Source: Marinobacter szutsaonensis (lineage in GTDB: Bacteria; Pseudomonadota; Gammaproteobacteria; Pseudomonadales; Oleiphilaceae). Taken from it: a stretch of DNA of 64,000 bases. The first letter of the stretch is position 1, and the number at the start of each line of letters is the position of its first letter. The notes beneath the pieces were generated by a model that was given only the letters and a program-made list of their open reading frames with translations, had not been told where the DNA came from and made no database searches. The DNA is taken from contig NZ_BAAAFC010000002.1 in the NCBI RefSeq assembly GCF_039523335.1, positions 372,001 to 436,000 of the forward strand. The letters are read 5' to 3'. Of this stretch, positions 1 to 8,062 are shown piece by piece. The position numbers were made by a program, and so were the translations under genes.

Positions 1-825
1 GCTACTGTTGTGCTGGTGGATGCCACGCAGTATGGGGCGGACCCAGAGGTCGTCAGGGTTATTGAGCGGAACTTTCCGATAGTCAGGGTCTCTGCGAAAG
101 AAGATCTGGGCGCGGTGTATGCCAGCCATAACCGAGTGATCAGCTGTTTCGAGTTCGATTTTCCGGACATATCCAGCCTGTCCCTGCTGAGCGAGGCCAA
201 GCAGGAGCACACCTCTGTGCCTGTGGTGATGTTCACCCAGCAGCACTCGGAGGCTCTGGCGGTATGGGCCCTCCGTAGTCGTGTGTGGGACTACTTTGTC
301 AAACCAGTGCAAACGGACAGCGTGCTGGATTCCCTGCAAAGGCTGGAAAAGCTGGTTGGTAATCGCAGGGATCGCTCCGAACGGACCACAATCCTCAAGT
401 CCCAGCCTCTTCCCGATGACGCCCGCTTCAAGAAACACAATTGCGAAGAAAAGATTGTCGAGTCAGCGGTTGCCTTCATAGAGCAGCATCTCTCGGAAAA
501 ACTGATGCAGGCGGACATCGCCGAGCTCTGCGGCAGCAACAGCTACCAGCTCAGCCGGGCATTCAAACGGGCCCATGGCATAACCTTCCAGGATTACATC
601 GTCCGACGCCGGATCGAGAAGGCGACCGAGCTTCTCCAGAACAACAGCGCCTCCGTAATTGATGTGTGCTGGGCCGTGGGCTTCCACGATGCATCTCACT
701 TCACCCGGATGTTCCAGCGCCATATGGGCATGACGCCCAGTCAGTACCGCCATAAATGTAATACCAGTCGTGAAGAGGCGGCTTCCTCCCCTCAGCTTTC
801 TCTGTATCAATTCCTTGAAACCTGA
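1..825 (+). CDS. AraC-family regulator with receiver-like N-terminus (5' partial)
   Basis: The reading frame is open from base 1 (Ala-Thr-Val-Val-Leu-Val-Asp), so the true start lies outside the window. The first ~115 residues resemble a response-regulator receiver: a strand ending in VLVD, a central FDFPD that could hold the phospho-acceptor, VVMFT, and a closing YFVKPV lysine strand. The usual acidic pair is reduced to one Asp. A linker leads to an AraC/XylS double helix-turn-helix (about residues 155-245), with the typical FHDASHFTRMFQRHMGMTPSQYR ending split over the second motif. It lies 211 bp upstream of the flp pilin and on the same strand, so a role in controlling the Tad locus is plausible but inferred. 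Confidence 0.85.
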   Translation, partial: ATVVLVDATQYGADPEVVRVIERNFPIVRVSAKEDLGAVYASHNRVISCFEFDFPDISSLSLLSEAKQEHTSVPVVMFTQQHSEALAVWALRSRVWDYFVKPVQTDSVLDSLQRLEKLVGNRRDRSERTTILKSQPLPDDARFKKHNCEEKIVESAVAFIEQHLSEKLMQADIAELCGSNSYQLSRAFKRAHGITFQDYIVRRRIEKATELLQNNSASVIDVCWAVGFHDASHFTRMFQRHMGMTPSQYRHKCNTSREEAASSPQLSLYQFLET

Positions 826-1036
826 CCGGCACCTGCAAGGGGCACCTCTGCTTAACCTGGAATCGCCTGTGCGTATTCTGACGGCTTCCAGGATTCTCCT
901 TTTGCAAGATCCTCCTAGTGTTTCGCCGGAATACTCCTAACCGACTTCTGAATAACTTCTTATGCTGAAACTACAGCGCACGGAGATGGCGCTGTGCCAT
1001 CAAGGAAGTATGTCTAAAGACTGCAGGAGTTATGAG

Positions 1037-1246
1037 ATGAAAAACTTCAAGGAAAAAGTAGTTGCGTTTCTTCGGGATGAGGAAGGTTTGGAGCTTGCCG
1101 AGTATGCAGTAGCTGGGTCTTTGATTGTTATCACCACGGTCGCGGCATTTTCAGAGCTTGGCGGTGTGATCGGTGACAAGATTGGTGAAATTACCGGGAT
1201 TATCAGGGACGGTGCCCCCGCCGACGCTGGCACAGGTGGCCAATAG
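1037..1246 (+). CDS. flp: Flp/Fap-type major pilin prepilin of the Tad system
   Basis: Small 69-residue type IVb prepilin. A short charged leader (MKNFKEKVVAFLRDEEG) is followed by the processing and assembly motif G-LELAEYAV, with Glu+5 and the Tyr typical of Flp pilins, and then a hydrophobic helix (GSLIVITTVAAF). It should be cleaved after Gly by the adjacent peptidase and polymerised into the adhesive pilus. I chose ATG 1037 because an AGGAG lies 7 nt upstream and the leader then has normal length; an in-frame upstream ATG at 962 adds 25 residues unlike a pilin leader. A hairpin follows the stop codon. Confidence 0.93.
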   Translation: MKNFKEKVVAFLRDEEGLELAEYAVAGSLIVITTVAAFSELGGVIGDKIGEITGIIRDGAPADAGTGGQ

Positions 1247-1266
1247 AGTACTTGAGTATGCGGTAC

Positions 1267-1291
1267 AAGCGGGATCAAATTGATCCCGCTT
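1267..1291 (+). terminator. Hairpin between flp and prepilin peptidase gene (attenuator-like)
   Basis: Perfect 25-nt palindrome, AAGCGGGATCA with its complement around a 3-nt loop, starting 21 nt after the flp stop and ending 27 nt before the next ATG. There is no long U-run (TTCATTC follows). It more likely stabilises flp mRNA or partly terminates, giving more pilin than assembly proteins, than stops transcription fully. Confidence 0.6.
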
Positions 1292-1318
1292 CATTCACCG
1301 GATGATGGAGTTAATCAT

Positions 1319-1831
1319 ATGGATAGTGGCGCTGGGTTAACCGCGATCTTGATTAGCGGTCTTATCTTGGCAACGGTGATCGATTGCTCCGAGAGCCGCA
1401 TTCCGAACTGGCTAATCGTGATGCTCTTAGTTGCCGGAGGTGCTGTCCATATCTTCGTAGGACATATTGACGGAGTGCTACAAGCTTCGGCCGGACTGGT
1501 CGTCGGTATTGCCTGCTTCCTCCCCTTCTATATCTTTGGTGCCATGGGTGCTGGTGATGTCAAGTTACTTGGCACCGTGGGTTTTCTTATCGGTCCTTAC
1601 CATGTCGCAGTGGCAGCTCTGATGACACTGATGGTAGGTGGCTTGATTGCGATCATTTACATCGTAGCGAGAGGGGGGTTGGTGCCGATGCTTAGACGCT
1701 ACAGGTCGATGATCATGCTTTTGGCAGCGAAGCAGCCCCGCTATATTCCCCCCGCTGCGAATGAAGCAGCGGGATCCCGTTTTCCATACGCACTGGCGAT
1801 AGCATGCGGAACGGCTCTCGCAGTTCTGTAG
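1319..1831 (+). CDS. tadV: Flp prepilin peptidase, CpaA/TadV family
   Basis: Integral membrane aspartic protease of 170 residues that removes the Flp leader. The first catalytic Asp is in the N-terminal helix/loop (ATVIDCSESRIPN), and the second is in the GxGD motif (MGAGDVKLLG). Several hydrophobic helices follow the A24 minimal-core pattern, without the methyltransferase domain of PilD. ATG 1319 has GGAG 8 nt upstream; an in-frame TTG at 1280 lies inside the preceding hairpin and is unlikely. It sits in the canonical place right after flp. Confidence 0.92.
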   Translation: MDSGAGLTAILISGLILATVIDCSESRIPNWLIVMLLVAGGAVHIFVGHIDGVLQASAGLVVGIACFLPFYIFGAMGAGDVKLLGTVGFLIGPYHVAVAALMTLMVGGLIAIIYIVARGGLVPMLRRYRSMIMLLAAKQPRYIPPAANEAAGSRFPYALAIACGTALAVL

Positions 1832-1868
1832 CGGCCATACACAAGCAAAATTTATTGTGGAGTACGCA

Positions 1869-3188
1869 ATGGACGCCGAACTCTTGTTAACCAACTACAG
1901 GGATACGTCTCGGGCGAGCAATGATATTGGCAGGCCACACAGTCTTCATGAGACCGGTCTTGATCACTTCTTTGTCGCAGATTTATTGCTCAGACACCTC
2001 AACCAAGTCAGCAACCAAACTCTTCAACAACTGTCCCGGAATATTTGTCTGCCCGGTGCAATTCTTGAACCGGTCACTGCCCATCTGCGCCAGGAAGCCA
2101 AGGTTGAAAGCAAAGGCGCCGACTTCTCAGAAGGCGGGGTGCGCTATGCGCTAACAGACCGTGGTCGTGCCGCCGCTCTCGAGGCGCTTTCCCGTGATGG
2201 CTATTGCGGGCCGGCTCCAGTCACTCTGGAAGCCTATTCGAAACTGGTTCGCCGGCAATCGGTCTCCAAATGCGTGGTCACCGAAGACGATATCCATCGT
2301 CTGTTCCAGGACACCGTGATCGATGAAAACCTCTTGGCCCAGCTGGGGCCAGCGGTGCACTCCGGCCGTGCCATGTTCATCTATGGCCCGGCGGGCAGCG
2401 GCAAGAGCTACATTACCCGTCAACTGGTCAAACTGCTCGCCGGTCCGGTATACGTTCCCTATTCGATCCTCGTGGGAGATACCGTCATCAGTCTGTTTGA
2501 TCCCGAATTCCATCACCCGGTTCATGGCGAGGAACAGGACCCAGTGCACCTCGGCGACGGTCACGACCCCCGCTATGTCCTCTGCCACCGCCCTGAAGTG
2601 ACCACCGGCGGTGAACTCACCCTGGACATGTTGGACCTGAAATTCGACGAGCAACGCAAACAATACCAGGCGCCTCTCCAGCTGAAAGCCAGCAACGGTA
2701 TGTTGCTGATCGACGACCTGGGCAGACAGCGGGTATCCCATGTGGACCTGCTCAATCGCTGGATTGTGCCCATGGAGGAAAAGCGGGATTTCCTCAACCT
2801 GCGAGCGGGTCAGCACTTCGCCGTTCCCTTCGACATGCTGCTGATCTTCTCCACCAACCTGAACCCGCTGGACCTGGCCGATGAGGCATTCCTTCGCCGT
2901 ATCGGCCACAAGATCGGATTCAAAACCCTGCAGCCGGAGCCGTTCCTGCGACTGTGGCAACAGGTCTGCCAGACCATGGGGATCGAAGATGATCCCGAGA
3001 CAACCCGGTACATGATGACAGAGCTCTACCCGACACAGGGCAATGTCCTGTTGCCCTGTCATCCCCGGGATCTGCTCGGTCTGGTCAGTGATTACTGCAG
3101 GTACCGCGGGTTACCGGCCCGGCTGAACACCGAATCCATTCGGTGGGCCTGGCAAAACTACTTCGTTCAGCTGGAAAACGTGGGGTGA
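1869..3188 (+). CDS. AAA+ (MoxR-like) ATPase associated with the Tad locus
   Basis: About 439 residues. An N-terminal ~130-residue region has no domain I recognise. An AAA+ core follows, with Walker A GPAGSGKS at about 173-180, Walker B LLIDDL near 279-285, and a sensor-like STNLNPLDLADEAFLRRI segment. Such ATPases occur in some Flp/Tad loci and are thought to be chaperone-like; they are not the pilus motor (TadA). ATG 1869 is preferred over GTG 1857 because GGAG lies 6 nt upstream. The gene is 38 nt after tadV, and its stop is 5 nt before the ATG of the next gene, so it is cotranscribed. Its substrate is unknown. Confidence 0.85.
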   Translation: MDAELLLTNYRDTSRASNDIGRPHSLHETGLDHFFVADLLLRHLNQVSNQTLQQLSRNICLPGAILEPVTAHLRQEAKVESKGADFSEGGVRYALTDRGRAAALEALSRDGYCGPAPVTLEAYSKLVRRQSVSKCVVTEDDIHRLFQDTVIDENLLAQLGPAVHSGRAMFIYGPAGSGKSYITRQLVKLLAGPVYVPYSILVGDTVISLFDPEFHHPVHGEEQDPVHLGDGHDPRYVLCHRPEVTTGGELTLDMLDLKFDEQRKQYQAPLQLKASNGMLLIDDLGRQRVSHVDLLNRWIVPMEEKRDFLNLRAGQHFAVPFDMLLIFSTNLNPLDLADEAFLRRIGHKIGFKTLQPEPFLRLWQQVCQTMGIEDDPETTRYMMTELYPTQGNVLLPCHPRDLLGLVSDYCRYRGLPARLNTESIRWAWQNYFVQLENVG

Positions 3189-3193
3189 CCGCT

Positions 3194-4003
3194 ATGTTCA
3201 AGTCAAGAACTCTTCTGATGCTCTCTTTTGCCCTGATCATGGGCCTGGGCGCCGCTTACCTGGCCAGGGGCTGGGCGCTTGACCGATTTGCGTCTCCAAC
3301 CACGGAGGATGGCGTTCCTGTCGTTGTGGCGGCCCTCCAGATTCCTTTCGGCAAGAAAGTGGAAGCCAGTGACCTGAAAGTCGCCACCATGCCGAAATCC
3401 ATGGTTCCGTCCAGTGCGCTGACCGAAGCTGAGTCAATTGAAGGGCAGGTGGCGACCACGACTATCTACCCCGGTGAAATGATCCTGAAGGAAAAGGTAG
3501 CCGCATTTGGTGGTGGCAGCGCCCTGTCTGCGGTGATCGCGCCGAACAAGCGCGCTGTGACGGTCCGGGTCAATGACGTTATCGGGGTGGCCGGCTTCCT
3601 GATGCCCGGTAACCGGGTGGATATTGTCGCCGCCAAGAAAAACGGTAACTACCGATATGAGTCCCGGACGCTGCTGGAGAACGTCAAGGTGCTGGCGGTG
3701 GATCAGACAGCTTCTCCTGAAAAGGACAAGCCCGTCATTGTTCGTGCTGTCACGCTGGAGCTGAGTTCCGATGAAGCCGAGGAATTGGTCAAAGCCACCC
3801 AGGAGGGCATGATCCAGCTGGCGCTGCGCAACCCTCTGGATGACAGCATGCGTCCGGCTCCTGAGCCCGAACCTGTCAAGGAGGAAGTCGTGGCCGAGGC
3901 CAAGCCGGCTCCGAAACCCGCGCCACGTCGGGTTGTCGTGACCAGTTCCCGCGTAACCATCATCCGTGGAACCGATGTCAGCACCTCGAAGGTCTCCATG
4001 TAA
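3194..4003 (+). CDS. rcpC: Tad pilus assembly protein RcpC/CpaB
   Basis: 269-residue periplasmic protein anchored by an N-terminal hydrophobic segment (LLMLSFALIMGLGAAYLA). A SAF-like domain (VVVAALQIPFGKKVEASDLK) is followed by the family hallmark AVTVRVNDVIGVAGFLMPGNRVDIV. The last ~50 residues are Pro/Lys/Glu rich (EPEPVKEEVVAEAKPAPKPA), probably a flexible spacer near the secretin or peptidoglycan. CpaB proteins work with the secretin RcpA, encoded just downstream. ATG 3194 lies 6 nt past the upstream stop. Confidence 0.92.
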   Translation: MFKSRTLLMLSFALIMGLGAAYLARGWALDRFASPTTEDGVPVVVAALQIPFGKKVEASDLKVATMPKSMVPSSALTEAESIEGQVATTTIYPGEMILKEKVAAFGGGSALSAVIAPNKRAVTVRVNDVIGVAGFLMPGNRVDIVAAKKNGNYRYESRTLLENVKVLAVDQTASPEKDKPVIVRAVTLELSSDEAEELVKATQEGMIQLALRNPLDDSMRPAPEPEPVKEEVVAEAKPAPKPAPRRVVVTSSRVTIIRGTDVSTSKVSM

Positions 4004-4073
4004 GACGGATTTTAATGCTGCGGTTGCCGGGGGTTGGCAGCCGCAAAGGAAGTAACCCAGGGAGAGAGTGACC

Positions 4074-5564
4074 ATGACAAAAAGCACGAAGAAACTGTCA
4101 CTGCAGGGATGCCTGATCGGGCTGTTCCTGTTCTTGTCCGCAACCCCGATCGCTCTAAAGGCTCAGGTGATGTTGGCAAGCGGTATGGACCGGCAAGTGG
4201 TGGAAGTTGCCCTGAACCAGTCCCAGATCCTCTACCTCGAACAGCCTGTCGCTAAGATCTCGGTCGGTAATCCTGACATTGCCGATATACTGATCCTGCG
4301 GTCCCGTCAGCTTTATGTGGTGGGCAAACAGCTCGGCTCCACCAACGTGACGCTGTGGGATAACAACAACCAGGTGGTCGCTGCTGTCGGCATTGATGTG
4401 ACGCACGACCTTGAGGGCCTGAAGTCCAAACTCCATCAGGTGCTGCCCGGAGACGAAATAGAGGTCCGGTCATCCCAGGGTGCGATTATTCTGAGTGGTG
4501 AAGTCAGCAGCTCTGCCCGAATGGTTGCCGCAATGGATCTGGCCAAGAGTTTCCAGGGCGGGGAAGATGGCAAAGTTCTCAATATGATGCAGGTCGGCGG
4601 CGCCCAGCAGGTGATGCTGGAGGTCCAGGTGGCCGAAGTTTCCCGGGACTTCCTCAAGCGCATCGGCGCCAAGTTCGAGGCAATGAATGCCAACTCCCTG
4701 TTGACCATCGGTGCCGGCAATAACGGCACTGCATTATCGCCCGCCGCATCGATACCTGGTGGTGGCACCAACACTCTGAGCCCTTTCGGTCCGCCGGCAA
4801 CCCAGATTCTGAGGGAACCTCTGACTTTCGAAAGCACTGGTCTGTTCGCCAGCTTTCTGGACGGTGACACCCTGTTCGACCTGGTAATTGATGCCGCCCA
4901 GGAAAACAACCTGGCGAAGGTGCTGGCCGAGCCGACTCTCACCACCCTCACCGGGCAGGAAGCCACTTTCCACGCCGGCGGGGAATTCCCGATTCCCGTG
5001 GGCAGCGGGCAGGACAACGGCGTCAAGATCGAGTTCAAGGAGTTCGGGATCAGTCTTGGATTCCTGCCGACCGTGCTCGACTCCGGAATGATCAGCCTCA
5101 AGTTGAACATCAAGGTCAGCGAGCTCAGCAACCAGAACTCCATTGTGCTCGAGGTGCCCGATACCGCCTCCACCTTCTTTATTAACGCGCTTACCAGCCG
5201 TAGTGCTTCCTCGACGGTTGAATTGGCCAATGGCCAGACCATCGGTGTGGCCGGCCTGATCAACGAGAACCTGCGGGAGCGGGTGAACAAATTCCCGGGT
5301 CTGGGCGACCTGCCGATCCTGGGCAACCTGTTCCGTAGCCAGGAATTCGTGAAGGGCAAGACGGAGCTGGTGATTCTGGTCACGCCCCACTTTGCCAAGC
5401 CCGTGGATCGCAAGCAGTTCAGCCTGCCCACGGACTACTTTGTGGAACCCTCGGATCTCGAATTCTACCTCCTGGGTTACATGGAAGGCAGGCGTAAACC
5501 CGGTGCTGAATCCGCACCCGGGGCACAAGGTAGCGTGGAAGGACAATTCGGACACGAACTCTGA
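4074..5564 (+). CDS. rcpA: Tad outer-membrane secretin RcpA/CpaC
   Basis: Type II/III-type secretin of 496 residues forming the outer-membrane channel for the Flp pilus. It has an N-terminal signal sequence, an N-terminal secretin domain (ISVGNPDIADILILRSRQLY), a BON-like segment, and a C-terminal secretin domain with VAGLINEN followed by FPGLGDLPILGNLFRS, the typical secretin signature. A Gly/Pro/Ser-rich insert around residues 210-250 may be a surface loop. ATG 4074 has GGAGAG 7 nt upstream; GTG 4068 is a poorer choice. The small lipoprotein after it could act as pilotin or partner. Confidence 0.95.
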   Translation: MTKSTKKLSLQGCLIGLFLFLSATPIALKAQVMLASGMDRQVVEVALNQSQILYLEQPVAKISVGNPDIADILILRSRQLYVVGKQLGSTNVTLWDNNNQVVAAVGIDVTHDLEGLKSKLHQVLPGDEIEVRSSQGAIILSGEVSSSARMVAAMDLAKSFQGGEDGKVLNMMQVGGAQQVMLEVQVAEVSRDFLKRIGAKFEAMNANSLLTIGAGNNGTALSPAASIPGGGTNTLSPFGPPATQILREPLTFESTGLFASFLDGDTLFDLVIDAAQENNLAKVLAEPTLTTLTGQEATFHAGGEFPIPVGSGQDNGVKIEFKEFGISLGFLPTVLDSGMISLKLNIKVSELSNQNSIVLEVPDTASTFFINALTSRSASSTVELANGQTIGVAGLINENLRERVNKFPGLGDLPILGNLFRSQEFVKGKTELVILVTPHFAKPVDRKQFSLPTDYFVEPSDLEFYLLGYMEGRRKPGAESAPGAQGSVEGQFGHEL

Positions 5565-5574
5565 GGTGGAAGCA

Positions 5575-5862
5575 ATGGACGCATACAAGCAAACAATCAA
5601 AGTAGTAATCACAGGGCTGGCCACGGGGTTGCTTCTGGCCGGGTGCGCATCACCCAGTTCGGAAGACCAGTTCGGCAATTCCGTCCGCCAGATGATAGCC
5701 GCCCAGAAGTACGTTCCGCCCGGCCAGGAACCGCCCGAGCTGCCGGTGCTGGATGGCCGGAAGGCCGAGGCCGGCTACAACAGTTACATCAAGGATACCG
5801 GCAAGCCCGAAAGGCTTGGACCGGATATGAGTGGCGGCGTTGGCATGGGGCTTCAACGCTGA
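5575..5862 (+). CDS. Small Tad-locus lipoprotein
   Basis: 95-residue predicted lipoprotein with signal peptide and lipobox LLAGC (Cys about residue 24). The mature part is short, rich in Pro and Gly, and ends GGVGMGLQR. Position directly after the secretin (10 nt gap) matches where many Tad loci encode RcpB/CpaD-type outer-membrane partners, but the sequence is much shorter than CpaD and I see no clear homology. A role in secretin localisation or stability is inferred from position only. Confidence 0.8.
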   Translation: MDAYKQTIKVVITGLATGLLLAGCASPSSEDQFGNSVRQMIAAQKYVPPGQEPPELPVLDGRKAEAGYNSYIKDTGKPERLGPDMSGGVGMGLQR

Positions 5863-5877
5863 CAGGGAGGATGGACC

Positions 5878-7068
5878 ATGGACGCGGTCGATAAGGCAAG
5901 GAACTCTCAGCAAGGCGCTATCCTGCCCATGGTTGCCATTTCCCTGGTGGTCATACTGGGGATGGCGGCCCTGGCGCTGGATATCAGTAATGCCCACCTC
6001 GAGAAGACGCGGCTTCAGAACGCTCTGGATGCCGCCGCGCTCAGCGCGGCCAAAGTCCTGGACCAGACCGGTAATACGTCGCTTGCAGATGCCGCGGGAC
6101 ACACCACCTTTGCCGCCAATACGGCGGCGCCCGGCAATGCTGGCTTGGGTGAGGCCTCGGCCAGTGGCGATCTCACGCTGGTACTGGAGTTCTCCAATAC
6201 GCTCAATCCCTTCGTATCAGGCACAACACCGGCACAGTACGTCCGCGCCCGGGTCGACAATTATGACGTGGCTGAATGGTTTGCCCCGGTGCTCGGAATC
6301 AATGATCTGGCGATAGCAGGTACTGCCGTCGCCGGGCCCAGCCCGACGATCAAGACCGCTTGCAACGTGGTGCCCATGATGGCTTGCGGAACTCCGGGTG
6401 AAGATAACTATGGCTATTCCCGGGGTGAGGTGGAGCAGTTGAAGATCGGCTCTGGAACCAGCTCCGAGGTGGGAAACGGCAACTTCTACCTGATCCGACT
6501 AGACGGCAGTAGTGGCGGTGCGGATGTACGGGAAGCAGCTGCGGGTAAGTTCGATGCATGCCTGACCACGGGTGAGGATGGTGATATCGAAACCGAGCCT
6601 GGAAACACCGTGGGGCCGTTTGCCCAGGGCATCAATACACGCCTGGGAATCTACAACGGCCCAGTGAGCGCGGCCGAGTATCCTCCCGATTGGTTCACCG
6701 ACCATGAGCCCTACGATGAGGACGACTATGTTGCCCAGACCACGCCGAACTTTGATCTGGACTGGTATCTGAACCAATACGAGAACGTTAACCCGGACGC
6801 TCCGCCAACAGGCTATCCCGGCCGCCGAATCCTGACCATGCCCGTCGGAAACTGTGATGGCCTTGCCAACGGCCAGAGTTCCGTCGAATTGCTGGGGTTC
6901 AGTTGCTTCTACATGATCGATCGCATGCAGCAGGCCGGCCAGGCGGTGTTCTATGGGCAGTTCAAGGACGACTGCGGTGGCAGCGGTATACCCGGGCCGA
7001 ACCCGGGCGCCGGTCCGGGCCCTCATATCATACAGTTGTACAAGGACCCCGATACCGTCGACAGCTGA
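5878..7068 (+). CDS. tadG: TadG-like pilus assembly protein
   Basis: 396 residues. It opens with a Tad N-terminal module: short basic leader, QQGAILPMVAISLVVILG transmembrane helix, then LDISNAHLEKTRLQNALDAAALSAAK, the stretch typical of TadG-type proteins. The long C-terminal part is extracytoplasmic, acidic, and rich in Asn, Gly and Pro, with several Cys that could form disulfides. TadG-like proteins are minor pseudopilin or anchoring components. No von Willebrand A (MIDAS) motif is obvious, unlike longer TadG relatives. It begins 15 nt after the lipoprotein gene. Confidence 0.85.
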   Translation: MDAVDKARNSQQGAILPMVAISLVVILGMAALALDISNAHLEKTRLQNALDAAALSAAKVLDQTGNTSLADAAGHTTFAANTAAPGNAGLGEASASGDLTLVLEFSNTLNPFVSGTTPAQYVRARVDNYDVAEWFAPVLGINDLAIAGTAVAGPSPTIKTACNVVPMMACGTPGEDNYGYSRGEVEQLKIGSGTSSEVGNGNFYLIRLDGSSGGADVREAAAGKFDACLTTGEDGDIETEPGNTVGPFAQGINTRLGIYNGPVSAAEYPPDWFTDHEPYDEDDYVAQTTPNFDLDWYLNQYENVNPDAPPTGYPGRRILTMPVGNCDGLANGQSSVELLGFSCFYMIDRMQQAGQAVFYGQFKDDCGGSGIPGPNPGAGPGPHIIQLYKDPDTVDS

Positions 7069-7099
7069 GGGTATCCGGATTCGGGAGGGTCGTAACGCC

Positions 7100-7558
7100 A
7101 TGAACGCAATGAAAAGGACAGCAAACAGGCAGAGAGGCATCGCCACCCTGGAGTTCTGGCTGACCGCACCGTTCCTGTTGCTGGTCGTATTTGCCGTGAG
7201 CGAGCTGGGTTGGGCATTCAGCCAATACCATACCATGACCCGGGCAGCACGGGACGGCGCAAGGTACATGTCGTCACACGCCTTGCTCGGCATGGGGATT
7301 GTTTTTCTGGACAGTAACCGGGTTCAGGAAACCAGCAACCTCGTGGTTTATGGCAACACCCTGGGCGCCGGGGAACCTCTGCTACCTGGGTGGTCCACCG
7401 GCGATATTACGGTCACCAAGCCTGATGCCACCCACATTTCGGTAAGCGCCACTTACAACTACATCCCGCTGATCGGACAGATTCCCGCTTTCTACGGGGG
7501 AGAGCCGATCAGCATGGCCTTTGTAATGCAGAGTACCGTGCAGATGAGGGCGCTATGA
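7100..7558 (+). CDS. tadE: TadE-like minor pseudopilin (first copy)
   Basis: 152 residues. A pseudopilin-like N-terminus (RQRGIATLEFWLTAPFLLLVVFA) has Gly before the cleavage site and Glu+5, followed by the TadE feature of aromatic and basic residues after the helix (TRAARDGARYMSS). ATG 7100 has GGGAGGG about 10 nt upstream; ATG 7109 is an alternative. The stop overlaps the start of the next gene (ATGA), so the two TadE-like proteins are translationally coupled. Confidence 0.88.
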   Translation: MNAMKRTANRQRGIATLEFWLTAPFLLLVVFAVSELGWAFSQYHTMTRAARDGARYMSSHALLGMGIVFLDSNRVQETSNLVVYGNTLGAGEPLLPGWSTGDITVTKPDATHISVSATYNYIPLIGQIPAFYGGEPISMAFVMQSTVQMRAL

Positions 7559-8040
7559 ACATCACAAAGCAGTCGGGTTTGCACACCGTGGAGTTTGCCG
7601 TTGTCGGGGCGATGTTTTTCATCCTGTTGTTTGCCAGCATCGAGTTCGGGCGACTGATGTTTGTCTGGAACACCCTGGATGAGATGAGTCGTCGCGCCGC
7701 CCGGGTAGCCGTGGTCTGTCCGATCGAGCACAGCGCCATTCGCCGGGTTGCCATGTTCGATGAGCCGAGCACCTCCGGTGAGAGTCCCATACTCAAGGGG
7801 CTGATGGAATCCCATATCTCGATTGACTATCTGACCTCCACCGGTGGCGTTATGGCTGATCCGGCGGGCAATTATCTCGACATTGCCTTTATTCGTAGTG
7901 AAGTGAGCGGTTTTCAGCACCAACTGATCATTCCGTTCTTTTTCCGGACCTTCGAATTACCACCGTTCGTGACGGTCCTGCCACGGGAAAGTCTCGGGGT
8001 GTCGCCGGAAGGAACCGGTTGTTTCGGGACCATCAGTTGA
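7555..8040 (+). CDS. tadF: TadE/TadF-like minor pseudopilin (second copy)
   Basis: 161 residues. The N-terminus QSGLHTVEFAVVGAMFFILLFA has the Gly/Glu+5 pseudopilin arrangement, then IEFGRLMFVWNTLDEMSRRAARVA, as in TadE/TadF. It is translationally coupled to the preceding TadE-like gene by a 4-nt overlap. TadE and TadF are processed by TadV and are needed for pilus formation in characterised systems. Which copy is E and which is F cannot be decided from sequence alone. Confidence 0.85.
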   Translation: MNITKQSGLHTVEFAVVGAMFFILLFASIEFGRLMFVWNTLDEMSRRAARVAVVCPIEHSAIRRVAMFDEPSTSGESPILKGLMESHISIDYLTSTGGVMADPAGNYLDIAFIRSEVSGFQHQLIIPFFFRTFELPPFVTVLPRESLGVSPEGTGCFGTIS

Positions 8041-8062
8041 ATAAGCAAGGAAGGGCGAAGCC

